Below are positions 5,815 through 9,138 of a stretch of 9,138 nucleotides of DNA, in pieces. Source of the stretch: VRUE01 sp036265675 (lineage in GTDB: Bacteria; Actinomycetota; Thermoleophilia; Solirubrobacterales; 70-9); the NCBI GenBank assembly GCA_036265675.1, contig DATAOP010000011.1:1-9138 (forward strand), in the 5' to 3' direction. The position numbers were made by a program, and so were the translations under genes. Position 1 is the first letter of the stretch; every line of letters starts with the position of its first letter. The notes below the pieces were generated by a model that saw only the letters and a list, made by a program, of their open reading frames with translations, was not told the origin of the DNA and ran no database searches.

Positions 5815-6906
5815 TCAGACCGAATATACGGCTGCGGACGGTGCCCGCTGCAGGTGAGAGGGACCGAGCTCGGCGGGCGTCGGGCAGCCGCATAGGGCGA
5901 GGGTCAGCTCGAGCTCGGCCCGCAGCAGCTCCAGCACGCACAGCGCCCCCTCCTCGCCGCCGACGGCGAGGCCCCAGAGCGCGGCCCTGCCGGTGAGCAC
6001 GGCGTCGGCACCGAGGGCGAGCGCGATCGCGACGTCGATCCCGCGCCTGATGCCGCCGTCGACCAACACCGTCGCTTTCCCGGCAACAGCCTCGACCACC
6101 GCCGCCAGCGCATCGGCGGTCGCGACGCAGCGATCGAGCTGGCGACCGCCGTGGTTCGAGACGACGACGCCGGCGGCGCCGTGCTCGACAGCGAGGGCGC
6201 CGTCCTCGCCGGTCAGGACGCCCTTGACGAGGACCGGCACGCCGGCCTCGGAGGCGAGCTCCTCGAGCTGGGTCCAGTCCATCGCCGGGTCCATCAGGTC
6301 GAACGTCTCGGCGATCGTCAGCGCTCGGCTCGAGCCGAGCGCCGCTTCGACGCTCGGCACCCCGAGCTCCTCGGGGATCGCGAAGCCTGTGCGCAGATCG
6401 CGCTCCCGGTTGCCGGCGCGGGGAGCGTCGACGGTGAGGACGATCGCCTCGTAGCCGGTCGCGACCGCCTCCTCGACGAGCGCCCGGGTGACCCCGGTGT
6501 CGCGGAAGCGGTAGAGCTGGAACCAGCGCCGGCCGCCGGGCGCCGCCTCCGCGACCTGGCGCGGTCCCATCGTCGCCAGCGTCGAGAGGCACATCACGCT
6601 GCCGGCCGCCGCCGCGGCCCGCGCCATCGCCGCCTCTCCCTCAGCGTCGACCAACCCCTGGTAGGCGACGGGTGCGACGAGGATCGGGGCCGCCACCCGG
6701 CGACCGAGGATCTCGGTCGAGGTGTCCCACTCGCCGACTCCGGCCAGCGCCCGCGGCCGCAGCCGCCACCCGCTCCAGGCGGCAACGTTCTCGCGCAGCG
6801 TCAGCTCGTCGCCGGCGCCGCCCGCGAAGTACCCGAGGACGCCGGGCTCGAGCCTCTCGGCAGCGGCCCGCTCGAAATCGAAGACGTTGATCAGCTCGTC
6901 GTCCAC
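5815..6906 (-). CDS. FMN-dependent alpha-hydroxy-acid oxidase/dehydrogenase (lactate/glycolate oxidase family)
   Basis: The protein has 363 residues, normal for the family. It is a TIM-barrel FMN enzyme that oxidises an L-2-hydroxyacid to the 2-oxoacid. All expected active-site positions are present: Tyr26 in GYFAGGAGDELTLREN (25-40), Gln130 and Tyr132 (WFQLYRF), Thr158 and Asp160 (LTVDAP), Arg167, Lys228 (VLVKGVL), then SNHGGRQLD (250-258) with the catalytic base His252 and substrate-binding Arg255. The FMN-phosphate loop is DGGIRRG (283-289) and TGRA (305-308). No signal peptide or membrane helix is seen, so it is probably cytoplasmic. It starts with GTG at 6906 with no strong Shine-Dalgarno; no better start lies nearby. 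It is first in the minus-strand run, 24 bases before permease B. L-lactate is the likeliest substrate class, but glycolate, mandelate or an MftD-like (mycofactocin) role cannot be excluded; no mft genes are visible. Confidence 0.92.
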   Translation of the reverse strand: MDDELINVFDFERAAAERLEPGVLGYFAGGAGDELTLRENVAAWSGWRLRPRALAGVGEWDTSTEILGRRVAAPILVAPVAYQGLVDAEGEAAMARAAAAAGSVMCLSTLATMGPRQVAEAAPGGRRWFQLYRFRDTGVTRALVEEAVATGYEAIVLTVDAPRAGNRERDLRTGFAIPEELGVPSVEAALGSSRALTIAETFDLMDPAMDWTQLEELASEAGVPVLVKGVLTGEDGALAVEHGAAGVVVSNHGGRQLDRCVATADALAAVVEAVAGKATVLVDGGIRRGIDVAIALALGADAVLTGRAALWGLAVGGEEGALCVLELLRAELELTLALCGCPTPAELGPSHLQRAPSAAVYSV

Positions 6907-6976
6907 AGGGCCGCGACCCTAGCGACCCCCGACCGCAATCGGTGTGCGCAGCGAACGATCTGGGTAACCCGGGTAG
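6907..6976. promoter_or_regulatory. Divergent intergenic region between oxidase operon and cupredoxin gene
   Basis: These 70 bases separate two divergent starts and must hold the promoters for both, unless either is transcribed from inside the other gene. I find no convincing -35/-10 pair on either strand. It contains a 7-base direct repeat GCGACCC at 6913-6919 and 6922-6928 (period 9) and the alternating inverted repeat GGGTAACCCGGGT at 6962-6974 immediately before the cupredoxin ATG. Either could be an operator; this is inference from pattern and position. Confidence 0.45.
6962..6974. repeat. Overlapping inverted repeats GGGT-A-ACCC-GGGT before cupredoxin start
   Basis: GGGT (6962-6965) pairs with ACCC (6967-6970) around a single A, and that same ACCC forms a perfect 8-base palindrome with GGGT (6971-6974). 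The last half-site ends two bases before the ATG at 6977, where a ribosome binding site would be expected; no ordinary Shine-Dalgarno is present. This could be a protein-binding site overlapping the translation start, or chance in GC-rich DNA. Confidence 0.35.
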
Positions 6977-7489
6977 ATGTCAACGCTCCTGGCCCGAATG
7001 GGCCCACTCACGATCGCTCTCATCGCCATCGCCCTCGGGATCGCCTCCTGCGGCGGCGGCGATGCCACAACCGCCGCCGAAGAAGGCGCGACGGCCGCCG
7101 AAGAAGGCGCCGAAAGCGCCGAAGAAGGTGCGGAAGAAGGCGCTGAAGGCGTCGAAGAAGGGGCAGAAGGCGCGGAATCCGAACTCGAATCGGAACCGCA
7201 GGAGAACGCGCCGCCGAGCGGCAACGCGCCGCGGGCCGAAAAAGTCGAAATCGTGAACTTCGCCTACAACCCGGACCCGGTGACGATCCAGGAAGGCGGC
7301 AAGGTGATCTGGATCAATCAGGACTCGGCGCCGCACACTGCGACCGCCGACGACGGCAGCTTCGACACCGGCGAGCTTCAGGAAGGCAAGCTCAAGTCCG
7401 AGACCTTCAAGGAAGCCGGCGAATTCACCTACTTCTGCTCGATCCACCCGAACATGCACGGCACGATCCGGGTGGTACCGGCAGAATGA
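6977..7489 (+). CDS. Cupredoxin (plastocyanin/amicyanin-like) lipoprotein with Glu-rich tether
   Basis: The protein has 170 residues. Residues 1-24 form a lipoprotein signal peptide with lipobox IASC, so Cys25 is the lipidated first residue of the mature form. Residues about 26-85 are a Gly/Ala/Glu-rich spacer containing five 7-residue repeats (33-67). Residues about 88-168 are a cupredoxin beta-sandwich: VEIVNFAYNPDPVTIQEG (90-107), VIWINQDSAPHTATAD (110-125) and FTYFCSIHPNMHGTI (150-164). Type-1 copper ligands are all visible: His120, Cys154, His157 and Met160. It would hold a copper on the outer face of the membrane and carry single electrons; its partner is not visible. The gene stands alone, divergent from the oxidase operon and convergent with the pyrophosphatase. 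Glutamate is coded by GAA 24 times and GAG 3 times, unlike the GAG preference of the neighbouring oxidoreductase. An alternative ATG at 6998 would leave a much shorter signal peptide n-region. Confidence 0.93.
   Translation: MSTLLARMGPLTIALIAIALGIASCGGGDATTAAEEGATAAEEGAESAEEGAEEGAEGVEEGAEGAESELESEPQENAPPSGNAPRAEKVEIVNFAYNPDPVTIQEGGKVIWINQDSAPHTATADDGSFDTGELQEGKLKSETFKEAGEFTYFCSIHPNMHGTIRVVPAE
7073..7177 (+). repeat. Five tandem 21-base (7-codon) units encoding the Glu/Ala/Gly spacer
   Basis: The units translate as AAEEGAT, AAEEGAE, SAEEGAE, EGAEGVE and EGAEGAE. The first two share an exact 17-base direct repeat (7073-7089 and 7094-7110, offset 21), while later units have diverged at the DNA level. 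The stretch is purine-rich on the plus strand. In the protein it is the anionic, probably unstructured arm between the lipid anchor and the copper domain. Confidence 0.8.
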
Positions 7490-7502
7490 GGCGGCGGCCC
7501 TC

Positions 7503-9138
7503 CTAGAAGTGAACGATCGGGATGATCAGGATCGCGACGATGTTGGCGACCTTGATCATCGGGTTGATCGCCGGGCCGGCGGTGTCCTTGTAGGGATCGC
7601 CGACCGTGTCGCCGGTCACCGAGGCGGCATGGGCCTCTGACCCCTTGCCGCCGTGGGCGCCGTCCTCGATCAGCTTCTTCGCGTTGTCCCAGGCACCGCC
7701 TCCGGCGGTCATCGAGACCGCGGCGAAGAGGCCGACGACGATCACGCCTATCAGCAGGCCGCCGAGCGCGTCGACGCTGAGCAGGCCGACGATCACCGGG
7801 ATGACGATCGGGATCAGTGACGGCAGGATCATCTCCTTCTGGGCCGCCGCGGTGACGATCGCCACGGTTTTCCCGTACTCGGGTTTCTCGGTCCCCTCCA
7901 TGATCCCGGGGTGCTCGCGGAACTGTTTGCGGACCTCCTCGACGACCTGGCCGCCGGCGCGGCCGACGGCCTCGATCGCGAACGCGGCGAACAGGTAAAC
8001 CATCATCCCGCCGATGATCAGCCCGATCAGGACGTCGGGCGAGGTCAGGTTGAAGAGGCTGTTGAGATCGAACCCTGACGGTGCTTCGTCGGCGAGTTCG
8101 CTTTTGAACGCCGCGAACAGGACAAGCGCGGCTAGCGCGGCGGAGCCGATCGCGTATCCCTTGGTGACCGCCTTGGTCGTGTTTCCGACCGCGTCGAGCG
8201 GGTCGGTGACGTTGCGGACCTCCTCCGGCAACTCGGCCATCTCCGCGATGCCGCCGGCGTTGTCGGTGATCGGCCCGAAGGCGTCGAGGGCGACGATCAG
8301 GCCGCAGAGCGAGAGCTGCGCCATCACCGCGACGCCGATGCCGTAGATGCCCGCGAGCTCGTTGGCGCCGAGGATCGCGAGCGCGATGACGATCGCCGGA
8401 GCGGCGGTCGACTGGTAGCCCTGGGCGAGCCCCTGGATGATGTTCGTTGCGTGCCCCGTCTCCGACGCGTCGGCGATCGTCCTCACCGGCCGGAAGCGGG
8501 TCGACGTATAAAATTCCGTGATCGCGAAGAGCAGTGCGGTCACCGCGACGCCGATCACCGCGCAGAGCCAGAGGTCGTTGACGTGGTTGATCGTGTCGCC
8601 GCCGGCTTCCATCCCGAGCCGGACCGGTTCATTCATCATCCAATGGGTGATCGGGTAGAACGCCGCGATCGAGAGGATTCCGGAGATGATCAGGCCCTGG
8701 TACAGGGCGCCCTCGACCCGGTCGGTTTTGGTCCGAACCGTGAGCGCGCCGATGATCGAGGCGATGATCGCGACCGCGCCGATGACCAGCGGATAGATCG
8801 CCACCTCGCGGGTGAAATCGCCTCCGGCGCCGCTGAAGGTGAGGACGCCGAGCAGCATCACGGCGACCGAGGTGACGGCGTAGGTCTCGAACAGGTCGGC
8901 GGCCATCCCGGCGCAGTCGCCGACGTTGTCGCCGACGTTGTCGGCGATCACAGCCGGGGTGCGGGGATCGTCCTCGGGGATCCCGGCCTCGACCTTTCCG
9001 ACGAGGTCGGCGCCGACGTCAGCCGCCTTGGTGAAGATCCCGCCGCCGAGGCGGGCGAAGACCGAGATCAGCGAGCCGCCGAAGCCGAGCCCGACGAGCG
9101 CGTCGACCGCCTCCTTGTCGGTGTCGGCGGCACCGGTG
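7503..9138 (-). CDS. hppA: Membrane-bound proton-translocating pyrophosphatase, C-terminal part, N-terminus outside window
   Basis: The visible 544 residues come from a frame open to the right edge; family members are about 650-800 residues. It hydrolyses cytoplasmic pyrophosphate and pumps H+ across the membrane. Seen, numbering from the window edge: FTKAADVGADLVGKVEAG (35-52) and the PPi/Mg2+ signature DNVGDNVGDCAGMAADLFE (66-84), many hydrophobic helices, SLCGLIVALDAFGPITDNAGGI (about 276-297), GNTTKAVTKG (318-327), and near the C-terminus GGGAWDNAKK (479-488) and TGDTVGDPYKDT (508-519), with PPi-binding Asp and Lys residues. Lys322 stands where K+-dependent enzymes have Ala, so this should be the K+-independent H+-pumping class. 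A GTG at 8951 is only an internal valine, not a start. Its stop is 13 bases from the cupredoxin stop, tail to tail. Confidence 0.97.
   Translation of the reverse strand, partial: TGAADTDKEAVDALVGLGFGGSLISVFARLGGGIFTKAADVGADLVGKVEAGIPEDDPRTPAVIADNVGDNVGDCAGMAADLFETYAVTSVAVMLLGVLTFSGAGGDFTREVAIYPLVIGAVAIIASIIGALTVRTKTDRVEGALYQGLIISGILSIAAFYPITHWMMNEPVRLGMEAGGDTINHVNDLWLCAVIGVAVTALLFAITEFYTSTRFRPVRTIADASETGHATNIIQGLAQGYQSTAAPAIVIALAILGANELAGIYGIGVAVMAQLSLCGLIVALDAFGPITDNAGGIAEMAELPEEVRNVTDPLDAVGNTTKAVTKGYAIGSAALAALVLFAAFKSELADEAPSGFDLNSLFNLTSPDVLIGLIIGGMMVYLFAAFAIEAVGRAGGQVVEEVRKQFREHPGIMEGTEKPEYGKTVAIVTAAAQKEMILPSLIPIVIPVIVGLLSVDALGGLLIGVIVVGLFAAVSMTAGGGAWDNAKKLIEDGAHGGKGSEAHAASVTGDTVGDPYKDTAGPAINPMIKVANIVAILIIPIVHF

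Noticed and set aside
3934..5895. 653-residue plus-strand open frame opposite permease B
   Set aside because: It is Arg/Asp/Gly/His/Glu-rich with no domain, and lies antisense to a gene with a clear family and membrane helices. Long antisense frames are expected in high-GC DNA with G/C-ending codons.
5807..6592. 261-residue minus-strand frame inside the hydroxyacid oxidase
   Set aside because: It is a shifted frame of a gene whose catalytic residues are all intact in the main frame; there is no sign of frameshift.
5815..6906. MftD (mycofactocin maturase) identity for the hydroxyacid oxidase
   Set aside because: MftD belongs to the same superfamily, but no mftA/B/C genes are in the window and the context is transport, so I kept the general family name.
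6942..7256. 104-residue plus-strand frame over the cupredoxin spacer (Lys/Arg/Pro-rich)
   Set aside because: It is a frame shift of the GAAGAAGGC repeats; the cupredoxin frame has a signal peptide, lipobox and copper ligands.
8503..8516. AT-rich patch GTATAAAAT as a promoter inside the pyrophosphatase gene
   Set aside because: It is explained by a run of A/T-ending codons in the reading frame (Glu-Phe-Tyr), has no -35 partner, and precedes no plus-strand gene.
8949..8951. GTG at 8951 as start of the pyrophosphatase
   Set aside because: The same frame continues to the window edge with conserved family sequence (for example FTKAADVGADLVGKVEAG), so this is an internal valine.

Overview
This is a gene-dense, high-GC window (almost all coding, strongly G/C-ending codons, GTG starts, overlapping stop/start junctions) that looks like an actinobacterial chromosome. 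The gene content (paired TrkA-type RCK proteins beside APC-USP permeases, a proton pyrophosphatase, an FMN 2-hydroxyacid oxidase and a cupredoxin lipoprotein) would fit Thermoleophilia or a related high-GC actinobacterial lineage. That placement is inference; no rRNA or other phylogenetic marker is present. I see no tRNA, CRISPR array, insertion sequence or phage gene.

Layout. Positions 6906 down to 1 hold seven minus-strand genes in one tight run: an FMN-dependent alpha-hydroxy-acid oxidase (6906-5815), an APC permease fused to a C-terminal universal-stress-protein (USP) domain (5790-3892), a 68-residue two-helix membrane protein (3881-3675), a second APC-USP permease (3678-1681), a single-domain TrkA-N (RCK-N) protein (1663-1202), a two-domain TrkA-N/TrkA-C protein (1202-528), and the first 176 residues of a putidaredoxin-reductase/AIF-like FAD/NAD(P)H oxidoreductase running off the left edge (528-1). 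Junctions are +24, +10, -4, +17, -1 and -1 bases, so the run is very probably one operon. Diverging from it is a plus-strand cupredoxin lipoprotein (6977-7489). Meeting that tail to tail, 13 bases away, is the C-terminal 544 residues of a K+-independent membrane-bound proton pyrophosphatase (9138-7503), whose N-terminus lies outside the window.

How the genes may work together. The core is two APC-USP transporters beside two RCK proteins, with no TrkH/KtrB-type K+ channel subunit in view. RCK proteins normally sit on the cytoplasmic face of K+ transporters and sense NAD(H) or other nucleotides; APC-USP proteins include the KimA K+ importers but also amino-acid permeases. A plausible reading is an ion or amino-acid uptake module gated by nucleotide-binding domains: RCK in trans and USP in cis. 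The pairing is not unique: from memory, Mycobacterium tuberculosis has an APC-type gene (Rv2690c) next to ceoB-ceoC. What is distinctive here is the duplication of the permease with divergent USP domains, the small membrane protein between them, the loss of the C-domain in one RCK protein, and flavin redox enzymes at both ends. The pyrophosphatase and cupredoxin are probably separate transcription units concerned with membrane energetics and copper electron transfer.
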